Source: Streptomyces griseoluteus (GTDB lineage: Bacteria; Actinomycetota; Actinomycetes; Streptomycetales; Streptomycetaceae). From it: DNA of 64,000 nt. The notes under the pieces were generated by a model. It saw nothing but the letters and a program-made list of their open reading frames with translations. It ran no database searches and was not told where the DNA came from. Numbering within the stretch: position 1 is the stretch's first letter; every line of letters starts with the position of its first letter. Location of the stretch: positions 1-64,000 of the forward strand of contig JOBE01000021.1 in NCBI GenBank assembly GCA_000717735.1, read 5' to 3'. The translations under genes and the position numbers were made by a program. This document shows positions 42,607 to 51,626 of this stretch, in pieces.

Positions 42607-45564
42607 ATGTTCGAGAGATGGCGGACGGCGCGGTCGGCGCGCGGTGGTGCGCGGGCCGGAGCCTCGGCGGAGAGCGCGGCAACGGTCGCGCGTCCCGCGG
42701 CGCCTCCCGGCGACGCGTGGCGGGCACTGCCGCCCGTCCAGCGGATGGTCGGCGCTCCGCGCACCATCGCGTCGCACGGTTTCGCCGCGTCCCTCGCAAC
42801 CCACTGGAACCCCTCCTTCCAGAGCGACCTCGGCCATGGGGCGGTGCCGGACGCGCCCGGTGGTGTCCTGCTCGACGCGATGCGGCCCGTGCAGCGCGCG
42901 GCGGGCGGCCCCGCGCAGGCGGAGCCCCACGAACTGCCGGGGCTGCGGCTGCCGGTGGCCGGGGCGGCTTCGGCGGGCGGCGGCGCCGCCGGGTCGGTGG
43001 CCTCGGAGACCGGTGGCGGGGGCGGTGGCGTCGTGCCGTCGGCCGTTCGGCGCCGGGCCGCGCCGATGCCGGACGGAGGGAGCGCGAGGACGGTTCCTCC
43101 GGTACGGGGCGAGGGGGCGGCACCCGCACGCGGTACGGCTTCCGCTGCTTCGGTACGGAGGGACACCGCGCCGCGCGCGAAGGCGTCGGGCGCGGATCGG
43201 TCTGCCCTGTCTGCCCCGTCCGCCGGTGGGGCGGTCCAGCGTGCTGCCGCGGCCGCCGGTGGTCCGGACCTGAGCGCTCGCGCCTCCGCGTCCGCCTCCA
43301 CCTCTGCCCTCGCGTCCGAGGCCGGTGGCAGGATCGGGGCGCCGCTCAGGGCGACGCCCTCCACCGGCGGCGCGCCCCGTGGGCCCGTTCGGCCCGTACC
43401 CGCCGGCCGTTCGCCGCTGGTCTCCGCCCGGCCCGTCCAGCCGCCGCGTCGACTGGCTCCGGCCGGAGCCGCGTCACCGGCCGGACGCACGGACGTGTCC
43501 GGGCCGCCCCCCGTACAGAGGGCGGCGGCCCCGGACCGTACGACCGCGCCCGGCAGCGCCGTACCGGAGCCGACGGCTGCCGGGCGGCCCCAGAACGTCC
43601 CGGGCCCCCCTTCCCCCGAGGGGCCCGGGACTCCCTCCGGAACGCCCGGCGCTCCGGTGCAGCGCCGGCCTGCCGTACGCCGCTCACGGCGCGCGGCGGG
43701 CGCCGACTGGAGCACGAACTCGACGACCTCCACGCCGCCGGTGGCCCCGGCGGCGCCCGTCGGGCCGGTGGCTCCGGCGGTTCCGGCACCTCAGGTAGCT
43801 CCGACGAGTTCGGCGGGGCCGGCCGGTCCGGCGAGCCCGGCCGGTCCGGCTCGGCCCACGAGTCCGACCCGCCCCGCGAGTGCCGCCCCGGTCACCGCTT
43901 CCCCGCGACCGGCGGCTCCGGCGCCTCGGTCCGGCCCGCCCGCCCCCGCAGGCATCACGGCACCGGCCGCGCCGGGGTCCCCGGCGTCACCGGCTGCCAA
44001 AACCGTGGCCGTCTCCCCGGCCACCCCGCATGCGGCCGCGTCCACCGGATCCCCGACCCCCCTGATCGCGCGCGCTCCGGCCACCACACCCGCGCCCCCG
44101 GCGGCCCCGGTGACTCCCGCGCGTCCGGCAGGGCCCGCGACCCCGGCCACTCGCTCCTCATCTCCCGTGCCCCCGGCGGCTCCCGCGCGTCCGGCAGGGC
44201 CCGCGTCCCCCGCGACCCCGGCCACCCGCCCCGCATCTCCCGCGTCCCCGGTGACTCCCCCGCGTCCGGCAGGGCCCGCGTCCCCCGCGACCCCGGCCAC
44301 CCGCCCCGCCTCCCCTGCGTCCCCGGCCGTTCAGCCGCGTCCCTCCGCCGCCGTTCCCCCGGCGCAGCCGGGGCTCGGCGCCCCCGTGCGGCGCTCCGCC
44401 GCCGACGCGCCCGCTCCGCAACCGAGCCGCGCTCCGCGACGCTCCCCGATCGGGGCGCCCATCCCGCGTGCCGCCGCCAGCCGCGAAACGGCTGCCCCTG
44501 CCGCGGCGTCGCCCGCCCCTGGCTCCATCGGCTCGCCCGCCCCTCGGGCGGCCGCGCCGGCCCCGAGCACCACCGGATCGGCGACGCCGATCCAGCGGGC
44601 GACCTCGACCGCGCCCACATCCGCGTCCACCTCCAAGGTTCCGGGAACGCCAGGAGGGCCCGCGGCGCACGTTCCCGCCGCTCCGGTCACTCCAGTGGCG
44701 CCGGTGGCGCCGCCCGCCCCACCCACCAAGACCACGCCCGGCCCTGCGTCGCCGCGCCTGGCCGCCCCCAGCCGCACCACCTCTGCCCCGGTGCCGCTCG
44801 CCCCCTCCGCGCCGCCGCTTCCCGACCTCCAGCGCACCCCGGCCGCACCCCGGCCCCGGAGCGCCGGCCTCTCCCCCACTCCGCCGCCCGTCGGCGTACC
44901 CGCTCCCGCCCCTTCACCCGTACCCGTGGTCGCCCTGCCCGACCTGCCTCGCGCCACCACGCCCCCGGTGCAGCGGCGGGCCGTTCTTCCGCTCGCCTCC
45001 ACCCGGTCGCTCGCCCCGAGTCAGCCGGGAGCCGACAACACGTCCGCCCCGGCCCGTACCTCCACCGCACGCAGCGCCGCTCCCCTCTTCACGCCCGCCC
45101 CCTCGCCCGCGCCCGCCGTCCAGCGCTCCTCCGCCGGGCCGGCCGCCGGCGGCACCGCGGCTCCCCCCGGGTCCCCGCGCCCCGTCGTCCCCCTCGCACC
45201 GCCCTCCGCCGCGCGGCCGGTCACCCGCCCGGTGGCGGTCAAGCACCAGAGCGCCCCCGAAGCAGTCCCGATCCCGACTGCCCCCGTGACCCCGGTCGTC
45301 ACTCCCGCCCCACTCCAGCGAGCCACCGCGTCCACAGCGCCCGCCCCGCGCGCCACCGCGGTCACCCGGACCGCTCCCGCCCCGGCGTCCGTACAGCGCA
45401 CCGCCAATCCGGCCTCCACCGGGCAGGCCGCCGACGATGCCGAATCGCCGAGCCATCTCGACGAGTTGGCCCGGCGTCTCGTCACCCCGCTCTCGCGGCT
45501 CCTGCGCGCCGAGCTCCGTGCCGACCGGGAACGGGTGGGCCGCCTCCGCGATCACGGCCGCTGA
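42607..45564 (+). CDS. CIS Pro/Ala-rich large protein
   Basis: A 985-residue protein with an extraordinary composition. After a conserved N-terminal part (MFERWRTARSARGG; PPVQRMVGAPRTIASHGFAA; HWNPSFQSDLGHGAVPD), residues from about 100 to 930 are Pro/Ala/Ser/Thr-rich. This part has recurrent VQR tripeptides and short repeats such as PARPAGPASPATPATRPASP (twice near 44180-44310). The C-terminal 40 residues are helical and conserved in appearance (DELARRLVTPLSRLLRAELR, then ADRERVGRLRDHGR). It occupies the place of a tape measure between tube genes. It may be a disordered length ruler, a linker or cargo carrier; none is proven. GTG 42601 is an alternative start. Confidence 0.75.
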   Translation: MFERWRTARSARGGARAGASAESAATVARPAAPPGDAWRALPPVQRMVGAPRTIASHGFAASLATHWNPSFQSDLGHGAVPDAPGGVLLDAMRPVQRAAGGPAQAEPHELPGLRLPVAGAASAGGGAAGSVASETGGGGGGVVPSAVRRRAAPMPDGGSARTVPPVRGEGAAPARGTASAASVRRDTAPRAKASGADRSALSAPSAGGAVQRAAAAAGGPDLSARASASASTSALASEAGGRIGAPLRATPSTGGAPRGPVRPVPAGRSPLVSARPVQPPRRLAPAGAASPAGRTDVSGPPPVQRAAAPDRTTAPGSAVPEPTAAGRPQNVPGPPSPEGPGTPSGTPGAPVQRRPAVRRSRRAAGADWSTNSTTSTPPVAPAAPVGPVAPAVPAPQVAPTSSAGPAGPASPAGPARPTSPTRPASAAPVTASPRPAAPAPRSGPPAPAGITAPAAPGSPASPAAKTVAVSPATPHAAASTGSPTPLIARAPATTPAPPAAPVTPARPAGPATPATRSSSPVPPAAPARPAGPASPATPATRPASPASPVTPPRPAGPASPATPATRPASPASPAVQPRPSAAVPPAQPGLGAPVRRSAADAPAPQPSRAPRRSPIGAPIPRAAASRETAAPAAASPAPGSIGSPAPRAAAPAPSTTGSATPIQRATSTAPTSASTSKVPGTPGGPAAHVPAAPVTPVAPVAPPAPPTKTTPGPASPRLAAPSRTTSAPVPLAPSAPPLPDLQRTPAAPRPRSAGLSPTPPPVGVPAPAPSPVPVVALPDLPRATTPPVQRRAVLPLASTRSLAPSQPGADNTSAPARTSTARSAAPLFTPAPSPAPAVQRSSAGPAAGGTAAPPGSPRPVVPLAPPSAARPVTRPVAVKHQSAPEAVPIPTAPVTPVVTPAPLQRATASTAPAPRATAVTRTAPAPASVQRTANPASTGQAADDAESPSHLDELARRLVTPLSRLLRAELRADRERVGRLRDHGR

Positions 45565-45603
45565 CCGACCTTCCCACCACCGCCTATCCGAGAGATCCGC
45601 ATC

Positions 45604-46041
45604 ATGCCCCAGCAGCAGGACCCCGCATCCACCGTCTTCTTCAAGCTCGCCATCGACGGCCAGGACCTCGGCCTGTTCAACGGCTGTGACGGTCTCTCCT
45701 CCGAGGTGGAGGTGGAGCAGCGTCAGGAGGGCGGAAACAACGGCTTCGTCTGGCAGCTCCCGACCCGCGTCACGTTCTCCACCATCCGCCTCACCCGTCC
45801 CCTCACCCCGGACACGGCCAAGGTCGCCGCCTGGATCTCGTCGCTCGCCACCGGCATCACCCGCCCCACGGCGCAGATCGCGGCGCTCCGCGCCGACGGG
45901 TCGGTCGTCGCCCAGTGGGGCCTGGTCGAGGTACTGCCGGTCCGCTGGACGGGGCCGACCCTCGACCCGGCGAGCCCGGCCGTCGCGACCGAGACCCTGG
46001 AGATCGCGCACCACGGCTTCACCGACGCGGGAGGAGCCTGA
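45604..46041 (+). CDS. cis1b: CIS tube-like protein (second)
   Basis: A 145-residue T4 gp19/conserved-tail-tube-like protein: DPASTVFFKLAIDGQDLGLF, NGCDGLSSEVEVEQRQEGGN, VWQLPTRVTFSTIRLTRPLT, then the strand ETLEIAHHGFTDAGGA. In PVC-type systems a second tube-like protein forms the first ring between tube and spike complex, and this gene's place just before the LysM protein fits that. ATG 45604 lies four bases after GAGA with weak spacing, so translation may depend on the upstream genes. Confidence 0.9.
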   Translation: MPQQQDPASTVFFKLAIDGQDLGLFNGCDGLSSEVEVEQRQEGGNNGFVWQLPTRVTFSTIRLTRPLTPDTAKVAAWISSLATGITRPTAQIAALRADGSVVAQWGLVEVLPVRWTGPTLDPASPAVATETLEIAHHGFTDAGGA

Positions 46042-46042
46042 G

Positions 46043-46783
46043 ATGGCCCCGTCCTTCGGGGGCCTGGCGGCCAGCGGACTGTCGCGCGCCTCGCTCGCCA
46101 TCCACCAGCCGCCGACCGATCTGTCGAGCAGCTACGGCGGCAAGCTCGGCGAGGTGAAGTTCGAGTTCAACCCCAATCAGCTCCAACTCAGCAGGTCCGC
46201 CGGCTGGTTCACGGAGCAGGCCGTCGCGTACGACCGGGGCGCGCCGCCGAAGTTCACCGGCAGCCGGCCCGCCGAGCTGCAGCTGGAGGTCTTCCTCGAC
46301 CGCTCCGGCGACCCGTCGTCCAACGACGTGAAGCAGCAGGTGGAACTGCTGCTGTCGTGCTGCGAGGTGACCCAGCAGAGCATCGCCGCGAAGGCGCCTT
46401 CGCCGCCGTGGGTGCAGTTCTCCTGGGGCTCGTTCTCGACGGTGCAGTTCGTCGCGTACGTCACGTCCGTCTCGGCGACGTACACCCTGTTCAGCCCCAG
46501 TGGCATGCCGATCCGGGCCACCTGCTCGCTGTCGCTGACCGAGATCTCCAGCGCGACGAAGAAGCAGAACCCGACGTCCGGCGCCCTGTCGGCCCGCCGG
46601 GTGCACCGTACGGTCGCCGGTGACTCGCTGGCGTCCCTCGCCTGGCGGGAGTACGGCGACGCGACCCGCTGGCGTGTCATCGCCGAGGCGAACCGCATCG
46701 ACGACCCGATGCGACTGCGGCCCGGTACCGAACTGCTGCTCCCGTCCACCACCGAAACGCCGGAGACCCAGGGCGCCTCATGA
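46043..46783 (+). CDS. cis7: CIS LysM hub protein (Pvc7-like)
   Basis: A 246-residue protein in which an N-terminal beta-rich part (GEVKFEFNPNQLQLSRSAGW, PPKFTGSRPAELQLEVFLDR, WGSFSTVQFVAYVTSVSATY) is followed by a C-terminal LysM motif at about 190-238 (HRTVAGDSLASLAWREYGDA, TRWRVIAEANRIDDP, LRPGTELLLP). LysM-bearing hub proteins connect the tube-initiation ring to the spike in contractile tails; the LysM is structural here, not for wall binding. GGGAGGAG precedes the ATG. The stop overlaps the spike start by ATGA. Confidence 0.92.
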   Translation: MAPSFGGLAASGLSRASLAIHQPPTDLSSSYGGKLGEVKFEFNPNQLQLSRSAGWFTEQAVAYDRGAPPKFTGSRPAELQLEVFLDRSGDPSSNDVKQQVELLLSCCEVTQQSIAAKAPSPPWVQFSWGSFSTVQFVAYVTSVSATYTLFSPSGMPIRATCSLSLTEISSATKKQNPTSGALSARRVHRTVAGDSLASLAWREYGDATRWRVIAEANRIDDPMRLRPGTELLLPSTTETPETQGAS

Positions 46784-48594
46784 GCGAGAAGACCTTCACC
46801 ACCGTCCTCCACGTGCAGCTCGACGGCACGCCGCTGCCGGACCCGCTCGCGGTCCGCCTCACCGAAGGCTGGGTGGACGCCAGTGTCAACGTCCCGTCCG
46901 CCTTCCAGCTGACCTTCGCCGACAAGGACGGAACCCTCACCGGGAAGTTCCCGTTCCTCAAGGTCGGGGCCATGGCGGTGCTGTCCCCGTTCACCGACGG
47001 GAAGCTCGGGGAGCCCATGCTGACCGGCGAGGTCACCGCCGTCGAGGTGGATTCGTCGCCCGGCCACGGTCGGTATCTGATAGTGCGCGGATACGACCCG
47101 GGGCACCGGCTGCTGCGGAGCCGGCGCGTCGAGGGCTATCCGAACATGACGGCCTCGGACATCGTCCGGAAGCTCGCCGCGCTCAACCGGGTCCCGCTCG
47201 GCCGGGTCGACGCGACGCCGACCGTGTACGAGCTGGCCACCCAGCCCAACATCACCGACTGGGACTTCCTTTCGCGGCTGGCGCGGGAGAACGACGTGCG
47301 GCTGTCCCTCGACACGGCGGGCCGGCTCGTCTTCGCCGCGCTGCCCCCGGCCTCCTCCGCGCCCGCCGACACCACTCCGGCGGCGGTCAGCCCGTACGTC
47401 CTGGACTTCGGGAGCAACACGCTGCACAGCCGGGTGTCCGTCACCGCCGCCGGGCAGGTCGGGAAGGTCGACGTGCGCGGGTGGGATCCCCGTACCAAGC
47501 AGGCGTTGTCCTCGCCGACTCCCGCCGTCGCGAGCAAGGAGATCGTCTCCGACATCACTCCCGCGCAGCTCTCCGCGCCCTTCGGTCCGGCCGAACTGGC
47601 CTTCACCAGCGAGCCGTTCACCACGCAGTCGGAGGTGACGCAGGCGGCCGCGGCGCTCGCCGACGACGTCACGGGGTCGTTCGCGGAGCTCGAGGTGGCG
47701 GTCACCGGCAATCCGGCCCTGAAGCCGGGGCAGCCGGTGGCCGTGAAGGGGGCGGGCTTCCCCTTCGAGGGGCGGTACACCGCCACCGGTGTGCGTCATG
47801 TCTTCGCGTCGGGACTGCAGTTCGCGACGTGGCTGACGGTGTCGGGACGGCAGTTCCGTTCGCTGTACGGGACGGCTTCGGGCGGTGGGGAGCCCGCGCC
47901 GCCGATGCCGGGCGTGGCGGTCGCGCTCGTCACCAACACGAAGGATCCGCTCTCGCTCGGCCGGGTCAGGCTGCGTTTCCCGTGGCTGTCGGCGACGTAC
48001 GAGAGCGGCTGGTGCCGGGTGGCCCAGCTCGGCGGGCGGGGTGGTGGCGGTCTGATGCTCCCCGAGGTGGACGACGAGGTGCTGTGCGCCTTCGACCGCG
48101 GGTCCCTGGAGCATCCGTACGTGCTGGCGGGCCTCTACAACGGGGTCGACAAGCACACCCCGGCCACCGACCGGGTGCCGCCCGTCGATCCGACGAGCGG
48201 GCGGGTCCAGTGGCGCGCGCTGACCTCCCGTACCGGTCACACCGTGGAGCTGCGGGAGGAGGGCGGCCGGACGCGTGCCTCGCACGGCATCCGGATGCGC
48301 ACGTCGAAGGGGGGACTGAGCGTCGAACTGAACGAGGCCCGCACCACGCTGACCATCGACAGCGACGGCACGGTCACCATCACCGGGGCGCGGGGGGTCA
48401 CGGTGGAGTCCGGGACCGATCTGACGCTGTCGGCCAAGGGGCGGATCAAGCTCGACGCGGGGCTCGGCGTGGACATCAAGGCCGGCATGAAGTTCAAGGT
48501 CTCCGCGCTGACGCAGGCCGTCGTCAACGCGCCGACCTTCGTGACGTCGACCGTTCCGATGCCCAACCCCGTCGTGGCGAACCTGCCGTTCTGA
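46780..48594 (+). CDS. cis8: CIS spike protein (VgrG/Pvc8-like)
   Basis: A 604-residue trimeric spike. The N-terminal two-thirds is a gp27-like hub (EKTFTTVLHVQLDGTPLPDP; SDIVRKLAALNRVPLGRVDA; WDFLSRLARENDVRLSLD). Then comes a gp5 OB fold (GVAVALVTNTKDPLSLGRVR followed by LRFPWLSATYESGWCRVAQL; GRGGGGLMLPEVDDEVLCAF) and a C-terminal beta-helix (ITGARGVTVESGTDLTLSAK). No lysozyme domain and no enzymatic C-terminal extension are present. A PAAR tip gene does not follow, so the beta-helix end may itself be the tip. It overlaps the LysM gene by four bases. Confidence 0.95.
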   Translation: MSEKTFTTVLHVQLDGTPLPDPLAVRLTEGWVDASVNVPSAFQLTFADKDGTLTGKFPFLKVGAMAVLSPFTDGKLGEPMLTGEVTAVEVDSSPGHGRYLIVRGYDPGHRLLRSRRVEGYPNMTASDIVRKLAALNRVPLGRVDATPTVYELATQPNITDWDFLSRLARENDVRLSLDTAGRLVFAALPPASSAPADTTPAAVSPYVLDFGSNTLHSRVSVTAAGQVGKVDVRGWDPRTKQALSSPTPAVASKEIVSDITPAQLSAPFGPAELAFTSEPFTTQSEVTQAAAALADDVTGSFAELEVAVTGNPALKPGQPVAVKGAGFPFEGRYTATGVRHVFASGLQFATWLTVSGRQFRSLYGTASGGGEPAPPMPGVAVALVTNTKDPLSLGRVRLRFPWLSATYESGWCRVAQLGGRGGGGLMLPEVDDEVLCAFDRGSLEHPYVLAGLYNGVDKHTPATDRVPPVDPTSGRVQWRALTSRTGHTVELREEGGRTRASHGIRMRTSKGGLSVELNEARTTLTIDSDGTVTITGARGVTVESGTDLTLSAKGRIKLDAGLGVDIKAGMKFKVSALTQAVVNAPTFVTSTVPMPNPVVANLPF

Positions 48595-48633
48595 TGGCCG
48601 ACGCCCTGTCCGAGTCCGGAGGAGGACCTTCCC

Positions 48634-49032
48634 TTGAGTGAGCACTTCGTCGGCGCCGGCTGGGCCTTTCCCCTGCGGACCGGCCCCAGCGGTTCCATCG
48701 CGCTCGTCCGGCGCGACCGCGAGATCGAGGAGTCGATGCGGCTCGTCCTCGCGACGGCTCCGGGCGAGCGGCCGATGCGTCCCGAATTCGGCTGTGCGGT
48801 GCACGAGTTGGTGTTCGCCCCGGTCAACGACGCGACGATGGGGCGGGTCCGGTACGAGGTGATGTCCTCGCTCGACCGCTGGGAGCCGCGCATCGACGTG
48901 GAGGACGTCACGGTCGCTCCCGCGCCCGACGAGCCGACCACGCTGTACATCGACGTCCGCTACCGGGTACGCGGGGCCAACAACCCGCGCAATCTCGTCT
49001 TCCCCTTCTACGTCATCCCCTCCGAGGACTGA
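48634..49032 (+). CDS. cis9: CIS baseplate wedge protein (gpW/gp25 family)
   Basis: A 132-residue gp25-type wedge: AGWAFPLRTGPSGSIALVRR, REIEESMRLVLATAPGERPM, RPEFGCAVHELVFAPVNDAT, and the closing strand NLVFPFYVIPSED. The R-P-x-F-G-C segment and the central EExIR-like helix are the family's conserved core; this protein nucleates sheath assembly on the baseplate. The TTG start at 48634 follows GGAGGAGG and fits the family N-terminus. It is separated from the spike gene by 39 bp, within which a 15-codon frame (from ATG 48594) overlaps the spike stop and may couple the two. Confidence 0.92.
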   Translation: MSEHFVGAGWAFPLRTGPSGSIALVRRDREIEESMRLVLATAPGERPMRPEFGCAVHELVFAPVNDATMGRVRYEVMSSLDRWEPRIDVEDVTVAPAPDEPTTLYIDVRYRVRGANNPRNLVFPFYVIPSED

Positions 49033-49042
49033 AAGAGCCGCC

Positions 49043-51031
49043 ATGGCCCTGCCCGCACCCCATCTCGACGACCGGCGCTTCCAGCAGTTCGTCGACGACG
49101 CCAAGCGCTACATCCAGCAGGCGTGCCCCGAGTGGACCGACCACAACGTCTCGGACCCGGGGGTCACCCTGGTCGAGGCCGTCGCGCACATGGCGGACCA
49201 GCTCGTCTACCGTCTCAACCGGGTCCCGGAGAAGAACCATCTGGCCTTCCTCGACCTGCTCGGGGTGACGCTGTTCCCGCCCGCCGCCGCCCGTGCCGAC
49301 ATCACGTTCCGGCTCTCCGCGCCGCAGCCGGAGCCGGTGGTGCTGCCCACCGGCACGGAGGTGTCGACGGGGCGTACGGAGACGGAGGAGGCGGTGGTCT
49401 TCGCGACCAGCGCCGATCTGACCGTCGTGCCCTGCGCGTTGACCCACCTCGTACGCCAGGAGGCGGGTGGCACGCCCGAGGACCGTTCCCAGGACCTGCT
49501 CGGCGGCGAGGACGTGCCCGCGTTCTCGCCGGCGCCCCGGATCGGCGACCTGCTGCTGCTCGGTCTCTCGGCGGCCGTGCCGGACTGTCTGCTCGTCCTC
49601 GACCTGGACAGCCGGGTGGACGGTGTCGGTGTGGACCCGCGCAGGCCGCCCCTGGTGTGGGAGGCGTGGACGGCGGCCGAGGGCTGGGTGGTCTGCGAGG
49701 TGGACGAGGACACCACGGGCGGCCTGAACCGGCCGGGCGAGGTGCTGCTGCACATGCCGTCCGGGCACGTGGTGTCGCGGCTCGCCGGGCACGAGGCGGG
49801 CTGGGTGCGCTGCCGGGTCGTGGAGGCCGTGGAGGGGCTGCCCTCGTACAGCGAGTCTCCGACCGTGCGGGCGGCGGGGGCGTTCACCATCGGCGGGACG
49901 GTGCGCGCGGCGCACGCCGAGACGGTGCGGGACGAGCCCCTTGGCGAGTCCGAGGGTGTCGCGGGGCAGCGGGTCCGGCTCGCGCACGCGCCGGTGGTGG
50001 ACCGTCCGCCGCTGCTGCTCCAGGTCGCCGGGCGGGCGGACGGCGGTGGGGACGAGGAGGATCCCGAGGCCGGCTGGCAGGAGTGGACCGTGGTCCGCGA
50101 CTTCGCCTCCTCGCGCTCCGGTGACCGCCACTTCACGCTGGACGCGACCACCGGCGAGATCGCCTTCGGGCCGTGCGTGCGCCAGCCGGACGGCACCCTG
50201 CGGCAGTTCGGGGCCGTGCCGCCGAAGGGCGCGGCGATCCGCGCCGTGCGGTACGGCACCGGGGGCGGCCGGGCGGGCAACGTGGCCCGGTCCACGATCA
50301 CCGTCCTGCGCAGTTCCATCCCGTACATCGCGCGGGTGGAGAACCGTGAGGCGGCACGCGGCGGGGTGGACGGGGAGACGGTCGAGGAGGCCAAGTCCCG
50401 TGCGCCCGTCACGCTGCGGGCGCAGGAACGGGCGGTCACCGCCCGGGACTACGAGGAGCTGGCGCGCCGGGCGGCGCCCGAGGCCGCGCGGATCTCCTGT
50501 CTGGCGGCGGACGCGTCCGAGGCCGGCGAGAACGCGGTGCGGGTCCTGGTGGTGCCGCAGGCGGTGCCGGACCGGGGCGGCCGGCTGCGGTTCGAGCAGC
50601 TCGTGCCGGGCGAGGAACTCCTGTCCCGGGTGACGGGTTTCCTGGACGAGCGGCGTCCGCTGGGGACCCGTCTCGCCGTCGGGCCGCCGTTCTACCAGGG
50701 CGTGACGGTGGTGGCGACGCTGCACTCCTTCCGGGCCGCCGAGGCGGAGCGGGTGCGCGCCGAGGCGCTGGACGCGCTGTACGCGTACCTGGACCCGCTG
50801 ACGGGCGGGGCGCACGGCGAGGGGTGGCCGTTCGGGCGCCCGCTGCGGGCCGGGGAGGTCTTCGCGGCGCTCCAGCGGGTGCCGGGCGTGGAGCTGGTGG
50901 ACGAGGTCCTGCTGCACCCGGCGGATCCGCTGACCGGTCGCAGGGGTGAGACGACGGACCGGATCGAGCTGGCGCCGTCCGCGCTGCTCTTCCCGTTCGA
51001 CCATCGCGTCCGTGTGATCGAGGCGCGGTGA
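49043..51031 (+). CDS. cis11: CIS baseplate assembly protein (baseplate J-like)
   Basis: A 662-residue baseplate wedge protein with the Baseplate_J fold. N-terminal part: RFQQFVDDAKRYIQQACPEW, WTDHNVSDPGVTLVEAVAHM, ADQLVYRLNRVPEKNHLAF. Middle: DATTGEIAFGPCVRQPDGTL and IRAVRYGTGGGRAGNVARST. C-terminal part: VTLRAQERAVTARDYEELAR, VVATLHSFRAAEAERVRAEA, GEVFAALQRVPGVELVDEVL. It links the sheath base to the hub and is the largest wedge subunit. The start follows AAAGAG by six bases, and the stop overlaps the next start (GTGA). Confidence 0.95.
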   Translation: MALPAPHLDDRRFQQFVDDAKRYIQQACPEWTDHNVSDPGVTLVEAVAHMADQLVYRLNRVPEKNHLAFLDLLGVTLFPPAAARADITFRLSAPQPEPVVLPTGTEVSTGRTETEEAVVFATSADLTVVPCALTHLVRQEAGGTPEDRSQDLLGGEDVPAFSPAPRIGDLLLLGLSAAVPDCLLVLDLDSRVDGVGVDPRRPPLVWEAWTAAEGWVVCEVDEDTTGGLNRPGEVLLHMPSGHVVSRLAGHEAGWVRCRVVEAVEGLPSYSESPTVRAAGAFTIGGTVRAAHAETVRDEPLGESEGVAGQRVRLAHAPVVDRPPLLLQVAGRADGGGDEEDPEAGWQEWTVVRDFASSRSGDRHFTLDATTGEIAFGPCVRQPDGTLRQFGAVPPKGAAIRAVRYGTGGGRAGNVARSTITVLRSSIPYIARVENREAARGGVDGETVEEAKSRAPVTLRAQERAVTARDYEELARRAAPEAARISCLAADASEAGENAVRVLVVPQAVPDRGGRLRFEQLVPGEELLSRVTGFLDERRPLGTRLAVGPPFYQGVTVVATLHSFRAAEAERVRAEALDALYAYLDPLTGGAHGEGWPFGRPLRAGEVFAALQRVPGVELVDEVLLHPADPLTGRRGETTDRIELAPSALLFPFDHRVRVIEAR

Positions 51032-51621
51032 GCGGGTCCGCGCGGGGGACGGTCCCGGGTCTGGCGACGCCGTACCCGCTGGGGGCGGCGCTGCCCGCGG
51101 TCTACGCGGAGGACGACTTCGGGCAGCGGTTCGTGGCCGGTCTCGACGTCGTCCTCGCTCCTCTCTTCAACGTCCTGGACTCGCTCGAGGCGTACTTCTC
51201 GCCCGCGCTGGCCCCTGCCGACTTCGTGGACTACCTCGCGACCTGGGTCGGCGCGGAGCTGGACGGCGGGGAGCCGATCGCGCTGCGCCGGCACGCGGTC
51301 GCTTCCGCCGTGGCGCTGCACCGGGTCCGCGGCACCCGTCAGGGGCTCGCGGCGGCGGTCCGGCTGGCCTTCGGGGTTCCCCCGGAGATCACCGAGAGCG
51401 GGGGTGCGAGCTGGTCCGCCGCGCCGCTCGGGCCGTTTCCCGGCACGCCCGTGTCCGGGCTGCACGTGGTTCTCCGGGTCGCCGACCCGGCTGCCGTGGA
51501 TCCGCACCGGCTGCGCGCGGTGGTGGCCGCGGCCCGTCCCGCGCACCTGCCGTTCACGGTGGCGGTGACCGCGTCCGGTCCGTCCCCGGCGACCTCTTCC
51601 CGTACATCCGAAGGAGCTTGA
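51028..51621 (+). CDS. cis12: CIS baseplate protein (gpI/Pvc12-like)
   Basis: A 197-residue baseplate protein with the features of phage P2 gpI/Pvc12-type tail proteins: TPYPLGAALPAVYAEDDFGQ, RFVAGLDVVLAPLFNVLDSL, EAYFSPALAPADFVDYLATW, VGAELDGGEPIALRRHAVAS, AVALHRVRGTRQGLAAAVRL. The last ~80 residues are a Pro/Ala-rich strand domain. In other systems this subunit carries tail fibres; here no fibre gene follows, and the next gene is a membrane-anchor candidate instead. GTG 51028 overlaps the baseplate-J stop by four bases. Confidence 0.9.
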   Translation: MSGSARGTVPGLATPYPLGAALPAVYAEDDFGQRFVAGLDVVLAPLFNVLDSLEAYFSPALAPADFVDYLATWVGAELDGGEPIALRRHAVASAVALHRVRGTRQGLAAAVRLAFGVPPEITESGGASWSAAPLGPFPGTPVSGLHVVLRVADPAAVDPHRLRAVVAAARPAHLPFTVAVTASGPSPATSSRTSEGA

Positions 51622-51626
51622 CCCTG

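Noticed and set aside
42618..45689. Second long plus-strand frame (Arg-rich) overlapping the Pro/Ala-rich CIS gene
   Set aside because: Low-complexity GC-rich DNA is open in more than one frame; the chosen frame has conserved-looking ends and natural codon bias (GC-rich third positions).
48594..48641. 15-codon frame between the spike and gp25 genes
   Set aside because: Too short and without conserved features; recorded only as possible translational coupling in the gp25 entry.
46177..49104. 975-codon minus-strand frame across LysM, spike and wedge genes
   Set aside because: Antisense shadow; the plus-strand genes have recognisable folds, overlaps and ribosome sites.
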